In this document: positions 15,584-22,860 of the stretch, piece by piece
Layout: each line of letters starts with the position of its first letter
How positions within the stretch are numbered: the first letter of the stretch is position 1
Position numbers and translations under genes: made by a program
Notes under the pieces: generated by a model
The model's database searches: none
What the model saw: only the letters and a program-made list of their open reading frames with translations
What the model was told of the DNA's origin: nothing
From: Streptomyces sp. YPW6
GTDB lineage: Bacteria; Actinomycetota; Actinomycetes; Streptomycetales; Streptomycetaceae
Assembly: GCF_018866325.1 (NCBI RefSeq)
Contig: NZ_CP076457.1
Location: 4,127,001-4,191,000 of the forward strand
Length of the DNA stretch: 64,000 nt
Reading direction: 5' to 3'

Positions 15584-16387
15584 GTGGCGCGGAGGAGCAG
15601 CTCGGGCGACGGCGATCTGCCGCCCAGCCTGGAAGCGGCCTGGGGCTTGCGGGACCGCCCGGCGAAGGGCCCGAGGCCCGGCCTGAGCCTGGAGCGGATC
15701 GTGGCCGCGGCGGTGGACGTCGCGTCGGCCGACGGGCTCGCCGCCGTGTCGATGGGCCGGGTCGCCCAGGAGATCGGCGCCTCCACCATGTCCCTGTACC
15801 GGTACGTATCCGCCAAGGACGAGCTGTACGTCCTGATGCAGGAGGCCGCCTTCGGCCCCCCGGAACCGCTGTCCGCCCTGGAGTCGGGCGCGGGCTGGCG
15901 GGAGGCGCTCGCCGAATGGGCGTCCGCGCAGCGGGACCGGTTCCACGCCCACCTCTGGCTGCTCCGGATCCCCGTCGGGGGCCCGCCGGCGACCCCGAAC
16001 TCGCTGGCCTGGTGGGAGCAGGGGCTACAGGCGCTGGAAGGCAGCGGGCTCGGGGAGGGCGACAAGATCTCGGTGGTCCTGCTGGTGTCCGGCTTCGTCC
16101 GCAGCGAGGCGGGCCTGATGGCCGACCTGGCCGCCGCCGTGGCCGCGCGGGGGGTGTCGCCCGAGGAGGTGACGGCGTCCTACGAGCGCACCCTCAAGCG
16201 CCTGGTCGACCCCGCCCGCCACCCCGGGATCTCCCGGCTGTTGGAGTCCGGGGTGATGAGTGAACCGGGCGACCCGGACTACGAGTTCACCTTCGGGCTG
16301 GAGCGTCTGCTGGACGGGGTGGAGGCGTTGATCAGGCAGACGGACGGTGGCTCCGGCGGCCCGGCCGACGGCGTCGAGTCCGCTTGA
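15584..16387 (+). CDS. TetR/AcrR family regulator, divergent from the ABC exporter
   Basis: 267 residues from GTG 15584 (GGAAGGGGA upstream). An N-terminal extension of about 35 residues precedes the HTH (about 36-82: SLERIVAAAVDVASADG, then the STMSLYRYVSAKDEL recognition helix). The C-terminal domain resembles the tetracycline-repressor-like TetR_C class. Divergent location and the twin operators between the genes point to a local repressor of the DrrAB-type pump, released by the pump substrate. The ligand is unknown. Confidence 0.88.
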   Translation: MARRSSSGDGDLPPSLEAAWGLRDRPAKGPRPGLSLERIVAAAVDVASADGLAAVSMGRVAQEIGASTMSLYRYVSAKDELYVLMQEAAFGPPEPLSALESGAGWREALAEWASAQRDRFHAHLWLLRIPVGGPPATPNSLAWWEQGLQALEGSGLGEGDKISVVLLVSGFVRSEAGLMADLAAAVAARGVSPEEVTASYERTLKRLVDPARHPGISRLLESGVMSEPGDPDYEFTFGLERLLDGVEALIRQTDGGSGGPADGVESA

Positions 16388-16430
16388 GGCCGGGAGCGTA
16401 CGCTTCATGGTCATGAACGGAGAGAACCCC

Positions 16431-17162
16431 GTGAACGCCAACCGTTCCGATTCCAGTTCCGGGTCCGGGTCCGGTTTCAGTTCCGTTTCTGGTTCCAGTT
16501 CCAGTTTCAGTTCCGGTTCTGGTTCCGGCGAAGGGCAGGCCCCGGTCGGTCTGCGGGAGCGCAAGAAGCGGCTGACCTATCAGGCGGTCTCCGACGCGGC
16601 GATCACGATGTTCCTGGAGCGGGGCTTCGACAAGGTGTCGGTGGCGGAGGTGGCCGCCGCGGCGGACATCTCCAAGCCGACGCTGTTCCGGTACTTCCCC
16701 GCCAAGGAGGACCTGGTCCTGCACCGGTTCGCCGACCACGAGGACGAGGCGGCCCGGGTGGTCACGGGGCGTTCCCCGGGCGAGACCCCGCTGGACGCGC
16801 TGCGCCACCACTTCCTCGACGGCCTCGACCGCCGCGACCCGGTGACCGGCCTCTGCGACGTACCCCACGTGCTGGCGTTCCTCCGCCTGCTGTACGGAAC
16901 GCCGTCCCTGGTCGCCCGCCTGCACGCCTACCAGGGCCGCTCCGAGGCGGCCCTCGCCCGCGCGCTCGGCGGCGGACCGGCCGACCGGCTCGCGGCCGGG
17001 CAGATCATCGCGGTGCTGCGCATCCTGGCCCTGGAGAACTGGCGGCGGATCGACGCGGGGGAGAGTGCGGACCGGGTCTACGCGGGAGCGGTCCAGGCGG
17101 CCGAGGAGGCGTTCGTCCAGCTCCGGACGGGCCTGGAGCCTCTGTCGCAGCGGCGCGGCTGA
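16431..17162 (+). CDS. TetR family regulator with Ser/Gly repeat N terminus
   Basis: 243 residues from GTG 16431, chosen because GGAGAG sits six to eight bases before it; ATGs at 16407 and 16413 are alternatives. The first 40 residues are a Ser/Gly tract coded by GGTTCC/AGTTCC hexamers, an unusual, slippage-prone start. The HTH follows (LTYQAVSDAAITMFLERGF; ISKPTLFRYFPAKED), then a ligand domain with TPLDALRHHFLDGL. It is 43 bases downstream of the other TetR gene. Target and ligand are unknown. Confidence 0.85.
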   Translation: MNANRSDSSSGSGSGFSSVSGSSSSFSSGSGSGEGQAPVGLRERKKRLTYQAVSDAAITMFLERGFDKVSVAEVAAAADISKPTLFRYFPAKEDLVLHRFADHEDEAARVVTGRSPGETPLDALRHHFLDGLDRRDPVTGLCDVPHVLAFLRLLYGTPSLVARLHAYQGRSEAALARALGGGPADRLAAGQIIAVLRILALENWRRIDAGESADRVYAGAVQAAEEAFVQLRTGLEPLSQRRG

Positions 17163-17307
17163 GGGGCGCGGGCGGCCGGAGCCACGGCGGAACCGGCGCC
17201 CCTGAACGTGGGAAGTGAGGCTGGATCGGCCGGCGGGCGGGGCGGCGGCGCGCGGCCGCGACGCTGCTCAGTCGGCGACCGGGGCCGCGGTGTGCGCGGG
17301 GCGGTGG

Positions 17308-18156
17308 TCAGCCGGTGAGCAGGGCGGCGGTGAGGGCGGAGCGGTGATCCGCCAGCCAGTCCTGGTGCCGGTCCCACGCCGCACGCCCGCTCCGCTCGTA
17401 CGCCGTCGTGTACGCCACGTCCCCTCGCTCCACCCGCCGCTCGACGAACGCCCGGCACGTAGCGGTCGCCTGCTCGATCACCTGGGGCAGGGCGGCCCGG
17501 TCCACGCGCCCCAGTCCGTAGCCGTCGGCCAGGACACGCAGGCGGTGCGCCGGGTCGAGGCCGGGGCGGCCGCGCATCGGCGCCCAGTAACGCGCCGCCA
17601 TCGCCACGTCCCACACCGGACGGCCGGGCGCGGCCAGGTCGAAGTCGATGAGAGCGGCCGCACGACCGTCCCGGAACACCACGTTCTCCAGGCACACGTC
17701 GTTGTGGCAGATCACCGTGCCGGAAGCCGTCGCCCCCTCCGGATCGGCCAGGTCGTCGGGCCAGCCGGCCGTGCGATCGAACGGTACGTCCGCCGCCGCA
17801 TCGTGCATGAGCCGGATCAGCGCCCCCACGGAGCGCAGGGTGCCGTTCGTCCAGGCCCATTCCGGATACGGAGTGACGGCGACCTCGCCGGGAACGTACG
17901 AGAGCCGCTCGCGGTGCCCGGAGGCTCCCAGGGGCACGGGCACGCCGGGGAACCCTCGCTCCCGGAGGGCCCGGAGGTGGGGGTGCAGGAGGGCGACGTG
18001 CGGTGGGGCGGGACGCTCGACGGTATCGCCGTGGCGCAGGACGGCCCCGGCGTTGGCCAGTCCGCCGGACAGCACTTCTGGCTCGCCGTCCGCCTCCGTA
18101 TGCCGTTCCGCTTCCGGAACCTGGTGCTCTTCCGGTTCGCGGCTCGCGGGGCTCAC
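17308..18156 (-). CDS. Aminoglycoside phosphotransferase-like kinase
   Basis: 282 residues from GTG 18156, which overlaps the HAD stop (GTGA). The kinase catalytic loop is CHNDVCLENVVF (HxDxxxxN, here H-N-D) and the metal-binding motif is ALIDFDLAAPG, both near residues 185-215. The N-terminal lobe is reduced, with no clear glycine loop. APH-like proteins phosphorylate small hydroxylated compounds, and only some are resistance enzymes. Third gene of a coupled operon with an alpha/beta hydrolase and a HAD protein, so a shared small-molecule pathway is likely. Confidence 0.82.
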   Translation of the reverse strand: MSPASREPEEHQVPEAERHTEADGEPEVLSGGLANAGAVLRHGDTVERPAPPHVALLHPHLRALRERGFPGVPVPLGASGHRERLSYVPGEVAVTPYPEWAWTNGTLRSVGALIRLMHDAAADVPFDRTAGWPDDLADPEGATASGTVICHNDVCLENVVFRDGRAAALIDFDLAAPGRPVWDVAMAARYWAPMRGRPGLDPAHRLRVLADGYGLGRVDRAALPQVIEQATATCRAFVERRVERGDVAYTTAYERSGRAAWDRHQDWLADHRSALTAALLTG

Positions 18157-18830
18157 GGCTCCCGCCCGGCGCGCTGCGCTCCCACCGCAGCACCCCCGGT
18201 CGCCACCTCCGCGCAGGGTCCCAACGCCTCCCGCAGATCGGCCGGTTCGCGGTAGAGGACGGTGGCCATACCGAGGTCGGCCGCCGCGTCGGTGTTCTCC
18301 CGGCGGTCGTCCACGAACAGGCACCGCTCCACCGGTACGCCCGCCCGCCCGGCCGCGATGCGGTAGATGGCCGGGTCGGGCTTGGCCACCTGCTCCACCG
18401 CGCTGCTCACGACCGCGTCCGCGAGATCGGTCAGGCCCAACAGCGCCAGGTCCGCGTCCAGTTGGAGAGTGGCGTTGGTGACGAGGACCAGCGGGACGTG
18501 GGTCCTGGCCCGGCGAAGCAGCGTCACCACCTCTTCGTCGGCCCGGAACGGCGCGTCCGCGAGCGCCCGGCCCAGCTCATGGGCCCGCTCCGCGCCGACC
18601 CGCTCGGTGAGAACGGCGGCGATGGACTCCACCCACGCGTCCGGGGTGATCCGGCCGAGCAGCAGCGGGAGGTCGGTCTCGGGCGCGTAGGCGATGTCCG
18701 TCGTGGTGCCTTCCGGCAGTCCGGCGGCCCGCTCCAGGGCGGCGAGAGGGGCGGTGTCGTAGAAGCGGATGACGTTGTCGAGGTCGCAGAGCACGGCGTC
18801 GAAGGCACGGCCGGCGGGTGCGGGTCTCAC
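18153..18830 (-). CDS. HAD-superfamily hydrolase
   Basis: 225 residues. Motif I CDLDNVIRFYD (Asp nucleophile and Asp+2), motif II LVLVTNATLQLD, motif III Lys at about VAKPDPAIYR and motif IV CLFVDDRRENTDAA are all present. The enzyme class is phosphatase or haloacid dehalogenase-like; substrate unknown. GTG 18830 overlaps the natural TGA of the upstream hydrolase (18827-18829), and its own stop overlaps the kinase start, so the operon is tightly coupled. Confidence 0.87.
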   Translation of the reverse strand: MRPAPAGRAFDAVLCDLDNVIRFYDTAPLAALERAAGLPEGTTTDIAYAPETDLPLLLGRITPDAWVESIAAVLTERVGAERAHELGRALADAPFRADEEVVTLLRRARTHVPLVLVTNATLQLDADLALLGLTDLADAVVSSAVEQVAKPDPAIYRIAAGRAGVPVERCLFVDDRRENTDAAADLGMATVLYREPADLREALGPCAEVATGGAAVGAQRAGREP

Positions 18831-19680
18831 AGCCCGGCGAGTCCGGCGAGCAGTTCGGCCGCCGGCTTCGGGCGGACGAGCCAGCGCAGATGGCTGCCTT
18901 CGAGGGCCTGACGTCGAAGGGGTTGTCGGGGGTGAGTGCGTCGGCCTCGCGGATCATGCGGTCCTGCAGGGCGGGTGGGAGGCTGGTGTCGGCGTCCAGG
19001 CGCACATAGGTCCGGGGGATCCGGCCCCAGGTCGCGGCCTGCGCCCGGTCGGCCGACGTACCGGCGTCGAGGTTCTCGTCGGGCTGGAAGGAGTTGAGGA
19101 AGGTCCGGAACTCGTCATCGGTGAGATCGGCAGCGAAGGCCTGCTTGAACGCGGCGAGTGCCGCCGGATCGGCCGTACGGAAGTTGACCCTTAGTAGCCC
19201 GAGTTCGGCAGGATTCCCGACGAGTGCGAGGGCCAGTGCTCCCGCGTCGACGTCGGCCATCTCCGGCTCGGCGTAGTAGTCGTTCACGTCCAGATCGACG
19301 GGGCACCAGGCGGAGACGTAGACGATCCGGTCGATGAGGTCCGGCCGGGCGTTGGCGACGGCGGTGGCCGTGGCCCCGCCCCGGCTGTGGCAGACGAGGA
19401 TCACGGGGCCGTTCCGCTTGGCGCGTTCGAGGACCTCGATCACGTGGGCCGCGTTGTCCGCGAGGGTGACGCCCTTGATGGTCCCCGGTTCCGCGGCCAG
19501 CGCACCGAGATCCTGGGGCGCCTGGTAGGCGGCGGGGTAGGTGGCGGCGAAGCCGTGCCCCGGAAGGTCGACGGCGGCCGATCGGTGCCCGAGCAGGGCG
19601 AGTTCGGCCTGGAGCGGCGCGAAGGAGAACGAGTTGGCGAAGGCGCCGTGGACGAGGACGAAGGTCGGTGGATTCTGCAT
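18827..19680 (-). pseudogene. Alpha/beta hydrolase with C-terminal frameshift
   Basis: The protein starts MQNPPTFVLVHGAFANSFSF, with the oxyanion HG motif and the nucleophile elbow CHSRGGATA (GxSxG-like, Ser at about 99). It reads well to NPFDVRP. The natural end, LEGSHLRWLVRPKPAAELL to the TGA at 18827, which contains the likely catalytic His, lies in another frame. A single missing base at the GGG of 18904-18906 explains this. Read on without correction, the frame enters the HAD gene as nonsense. The restored stop overlaps the HAD GTG exactly, which shows the ancestral gene ended there. A sequencing error or a recent mutation are both possible. Confidence 0.8.
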
Positions 19681-19790
19681 GCTTCAGCCTCCAACAGAAC
19701 GATCTTCGGGACAAGGGCCGCAAGGGGAGGTGCATGGGGGAGCGCGAGGAGGGGTGCATGGGGAGGCGCACAGGGGGCCTTCCGTCCTGC

Positions 19791-19821
19791 TTGACCTGGA
19801 CCGAGGTCCAGGGGACAGGCT
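19791..19821 (+). promoter_or_regulatory. MerR-type promoter with palindromic operator
   Basis: TTGACC (19791-19796) and CAGGCT (19816-19821) are separated by 19 bases, the long spacing that MerR regulators remodel. CCTGGACC-GA-GGTCCAGG (19795-19812) is a perfect palindrome mostly inside the spacer. The -10 ends six bases before ATG 19828, so the transcript should be leaderless. Confidence 0.8.
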
Positions 19822-19827
19822 TGCGGC

Positions 19828-21060
19828 ATGAGTGAGGCAGATGAGCTGTCCGGCATCGCGGAGGTCTCGGCCGCGATCGGTCTGGAGCCCGACACGTTGC
19901 GGTACTTCGAACGCCAGGGGGTCGTACCGTCCCCACAGCGCGACGCTGCGGGACGCCGCCGCTACACGACGGCCGACATCGAGCTGATCCGCATGCTGGT
20001 CCATCTCCGTGAGACGGGGATGCCCCTGGCCGACATCGCGCAGTTCACCGGGGCCGACGGGGAGGCTGCTGATCCGGCGCGGCTCCGGGTGGAGTTGCTG
20101 ACGGCGCATCGCCGTCGCATCCACGACAGGCGCGCTGAGCTGGACCGTGCGCTCGACGTCATCACCCGGAAGATCGCGGACTTCAGCGACCGGATCCCGA
20201 GCCCCGTGGACCTGCTCGAACGACCCGACTGCACGATCGCGTTCGGCGTCCAGGGCGAGGGCCCGCTGCTGTTCCTGGTCGGCGCGCCCGTCGGGCGGGC
20301 CGGTTTCGCGGCGCTGGCGCAGGAGCTCTCCGCCCGGTTCACCGTCGTCACCCACGATCCGCGCGGTATCGGCGCCAGCCGTGCGGTCCCGGGGATGGCC
20401 GCGCCCACGCCCGAGGTCCTGGCGGAGGACCTCGCCGCACTGGTCGACAGGTTCACCGGAGGGCCCGCCCTGTTCGTCGGTACCAGTGGCGGTGCGGTGA
20501 CGCTGCTGGAGCTGGGCAGGCGGCACCCCGGCATGGTCGGCCGGGCCGTCCTGCACGAGCCGCCCCTGGTGTCGCTGCTGGACGACGCGGAGATGGCCGC
20601 CCGGGCCGCGGCGGCGTTCGGCGTGGCGGAGGCCGACCCTCAGCGGGCCGTGCAGGAGTTCTTCGACCTGAGCGGCGCCGCCCACCGCACAGGGCCGGAT
20701 CAGACACCCCCCGCCGCCATGGCGCTCCCCCCGCTACCGGCGGAGGAACTCGCCAAGAACCGCTACTTCCTGGGGCGGATGGCCGGCCCCTCGGTCTTCT
20801 ATCTCCCCGACATCGAGGCCGTCCGCCGCGTACCGGTGACGCTGTGCGCCGGGGCGCTGAGCCACCACCAGATGGCGCGCCGGGCGACCGAGGCACTCGC
20901 CGGACTCCTCGGCCTGCCGCTGATCGACATGCCCGGCAACCACCTCGGCGCGGGCGCCGAGCCGGCGGCGTTCGCGCGGGCTCTGAGTCCCCTGCTCACA
21001 TCCGGAGCACCTTCCCGGGGGCACCGCACCCCCACACCCGCCCCCGCCCGCGACACGTGA
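19828..21060 (+). CDS. MerR-family regulator fused to an alpha/beta hydrolase domain
   Basis: 410 residues. Residues 8-120 form a MerR winged helix and dimer helix (TLRYFERQGVVPSPQRDAAG, RRRYTTADIELIRMLVHLRE). Residues 135-395 form an alpha/beta hydrolase fold with the nucleophile elbow FVGTSGGAV (Ser220), HDPRGIGAS before it and a late GNHLGAG His. The catalytic parts appear complete, so the effector domain may cleave as well as bind its ligand. It has its own 19-bp-spaced promoter with a palindrome and is divergent from an operon that starts with another alpha/beta hydrolase. A ligand handled by both hydrolases is an attractive inference. Confidence 0.85.
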   Translation: MSEADELSGIAEVSAAIGLEPDTLRYFERQGVVPSPQRDAAGRRRYTTADIELIRMLVHLRETGMPLADIAQFTGADGEAADPARLRVELLTAHRRRIHDRRAELDRALDVITRKIADFSDRIPSPVDLLERPDCTIAFGVQGEGPLLFLVGAPVGRAGFAALAQELSARFTVVTHDPRGIGASRAVPGMAAPTPEVLAEDLAALVDRFTGGPALFVGTSGGAVTLLELGRRHPGMVGRAVLHEPPLVSLLDDAEMAARAAAAFGVAEADPQRAVQEFFDLSGAAHRTGPDQTPPAAMALPPLPAEELAKNRYFLGRMAGPSVFYLPDIEAVRRVPVTLCAGALSHHQMARRATEALAGLLGLPLIDMPGNHLGAGAEPAAFARALSPLLTSGAPSRGHRTPTPAPARDT

Positions 21061-21061
21061 C

Positions 21062-21089
21062 ACTTTTGCAAGCGCCTGCTTGCAAAAGT
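21062..21089. promoter_or_regulatory. Perfect 28-bp palindrome before the HTH-HBHA-DUF2516 genes
   Basis: ACTTTTGCAAGC (21062-21073) and GCTTGCAAAAGT (21078-21089) are exact inverted arms around GCCT. A TTGCAA -35 (21080-21085) lies in the right arm, and CACCAT (21104-21109) is six bases before ATG 21116. This looks like an autoregulatory operator on a leaderless promoter. It may also end the upstream transcript. Confidence 0.75.
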
Positions 21090-21115
21090 TAGCAGAGGTG
21101 GTGCACCATCGGGTC

Positions 21116-21655
21116 ATGGCATCACTCAACGTCGGCAATCTCGGCGAGTACCTGCGGGAGCAGCGCCGTGCAGCGCAGCTCTCGCTGCGGCAGCTCGCCG
21201 ATGCCACCGGGGTGTCGAACCCGTATCTCAGCCAGATCGAGCGCGGTCTGCGCAAGCCCAGCGCGGACGTGCTCCAGCAGGTCGCCAAGGCGCTGCGGAT
21301 CTCGGCCGAGACCCTGTACGTCCGTGCGGGGATCCTCGACGAGCGGGAGCGGGAGGAGCTGGAGACGCGGGCGGTCATTCTGGCCGATCCGTCGATCAAC
21401 GAGCGGCAGAAGAACGTGCTGCTGCAGATCTACGACTCCTTCCGCCACGAGAACGGATTCGCGCCCGGGCCCGACGCCGACGTGAGCGCGGACGCGGAAA
21501 CGGACGCCGGGATGACGGCGGACTCCGGTGCGAACGCCGACGCCGGTGCGGACGCGCACCCCGGCACCGGGAGCGACGCGGGCGGCGATGCCCGGTCCCG
21601 TGACGGCGACGACGCCGGTACGCGGACCACCACAGACCAAGACCCTCACAGCTAA
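21116..21655 (+). CDS. XRE-family HTH regulator of the HBHA locus
   Basis: 179 residues starting MASLNVGNLGEYLREQRRAA. The Cro/CI-type HTH covers about residues 10-65 (LSLRQLADATGVSNPYLSQI). A conserved linker RAVILADPSINERQKNVLLQ follows, and then an Asp/Ala/Gly-rich acidic tail. In M. tuberculosis an HTH gene (Rv0474), hbhA and a DUF2516 gene stand in the same order, so this is probably the orthologue. ATG 21116 was chosen over an upstream in-frame start because the promoter predicts a leaderless message at this base. Confidence 0.85.
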   Translation: MASLNVGNLGEYLREQRRAAQLSLRQLADATGVSNPYLSQIERGLRKPSADVLQQVAKALRISAETLYVRAGILDEREREELETRAVILADPSINERQKNVLLQIYDSFRHENGFAPGPDADVSADAETDAGMTADSGANADAGADAHPGTGSDAGGDARSRDGDDAGTRTTTDQDPHS

Positions 21656-21689
21656 CAGCTGGTTCTGATGATCCGGGAGGACCACAGTC

Positions 21690-22385
21690 ATGGCCATCAC
21701 CGATGACCTGCGCAAGACCCTCACCGACCCCACCCCCCTCTACTTCGCCGCCGGTACGGCCGACCTGGCCGTCCAGCAGGCCCGCAAGGTTCCGGCGCTG
21801 ATCGAGCAGTTGCGGGCCGAGGCGCCCGAGCGGATCGACGCCGTGCGCAACACCGACCCCAAGGCCGTGCAGGAGAAGGTGACCACGCAGGCCAAGGAGG
21901 CCCAGGCCACCGTGCAGGCGAAGGTCACCGAGGTGTTCGGTTCGTTCGACGCGGCCGACCTGAAGAAGCTCGGCGAGAGCGCTCAGGACCTGGCGCTGCG
22001 CAGCGTGGGCGTGGCCGCCGAGTACGCGATCAAGGCCCGTGAGACGTACGAGAAGGTCGCCGAGCACGGCGAGCAGACCGTCCGGACCTGGCGCGGCGAG
22101 ACGGCCGAGGAGATCGTCGAGATCGCCGCCGTCGTCGAGGCCGAGCCGAAGGCCGCTCCCGGGCCCGCCTCCGAGGCCACGCCCAAGGCCGCTCCCAAGG
22201 GCGGGGCCAGGAGCACCCCGGCCGCCGGTGGCTCCGCGAAGACCGCCCCGGCCAAGCCCGCCGCGACGAAGGCCGCGCCCGCCGCCCCGGCCAAGCCCGC
22301 CGAGGCCAAGGCCGCGCCCGCCAAGAAGACGCCCGCGCCCCGCAAGCCCGCGGCGAAGAAGACCCCGCCGGCCGACGGCAAGTGA
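21690..22385 (+). CDS. HBHA-like coiled-coil protein with Lys/Ala/Pro-rich tail
   Basis: 231 residues. Residues 1-150 are a long amphipathic helix region (ARKVPALIEQLRAEAPERI, VQEKVTTQAKEAQATVQ). The C-terminal 80 residues are a KAAPAKPAATK-type repeat like the heparin-binding tail of mycobacterial heparin-binding haemagglutinin. There is no signal peptide, as in HBHA. In a soil Streptomyces the role is more likely in membrane or lipid-body association or structure than in adhesion. It lies between the HTH and DUF2516 genes, matching the M. tuberculosis order. Confidence 0.82.
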   Translation: MAITDDLRKTLTDPTPLYFAAGTADLAVQQARKVPALIEQLRAEAPERIDAVRNTDPKAVQEKVTTQAKEAQATVQAKVTEVFGSFDAADLKKLGESAQDLALRSVGVAAEYAIKARETYEKVAEHGEQTVRTWRGETAEEIVEIAAVVEAEPKAAPGPASEATPKAAPKGGARSTPAAGGSAKTAPAKPAATKAAPAAPAKPAEAKAAPAKKTPAPRKPAAKKTPPADGK

Positions 22386-22524
22386 CTCTCACGGGTCCTT
22401 GACCGAGGCGGTACGCGTGACCGGGACGCGGGGCGGGCACCTTTACGGGGGGCCGGTTCGTTGTCCCGGTACCTTGGCCCTTCCGGCCGCAGGGCGCTCA
22501 TCCACTCACTAGGCGGTACACAGC

Positions 22525-22860
22525 ATGTTGCTCTCAGCATTCGGCTCACTCCTCCAGCTGCTCTATCTGGCGATGCTGGTGCTGGCCGTGGTCGCGTTCG
22601 TCTTCGCGGCGACCGCCCGTGAGGACGCCTACCGTGCCGCCGACAAGAAGAAGAAGTCCTTCTGGCTGATCATTCTCGGTGTCGCCGTCGCGGTGAACCT
22701 CCTCATCCCGCTGCTCTTCCTGCAGCTCGCGGGCGTCGTCGCGTCGATCGTGTTCATGGTCGACGTGCGCCCCGCGCTCAAGGAGGTCTCGGGTGGCGGC
22801 GGTCGCCGGGGCGGCTCCAGCAGCGACGGCCCGTACGGTCCCTACAACGGCGGGCGCTGA
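22525..22860 (+). CDS. DUF2516 membrane protein
   Basis: 111 residues with three membrane segments (about 5-28, 47-67 and 70-85), a KKKK loop between the first two and a Gly/Ser/Tyr-rich C-terminal tail (GRRGGSSSDGPYGPYNGGR). It matches DUF2516, of unknown function, which accompanies HBHA-like genes in actinobacteria. The last 19 bases overlap the end of the convergent phosphatase gene. Confidence 0.88.
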   Translation: MLLSAFGSLLQLLYLAMLVLAVVAFVFAATAREDAYRAADKKKKSFWLIILGVAVAVNLLIPLLFLQLAGVVASIVFMVDVRPALKEVSGGGGRRGGSSSDGPYGPYNGGR

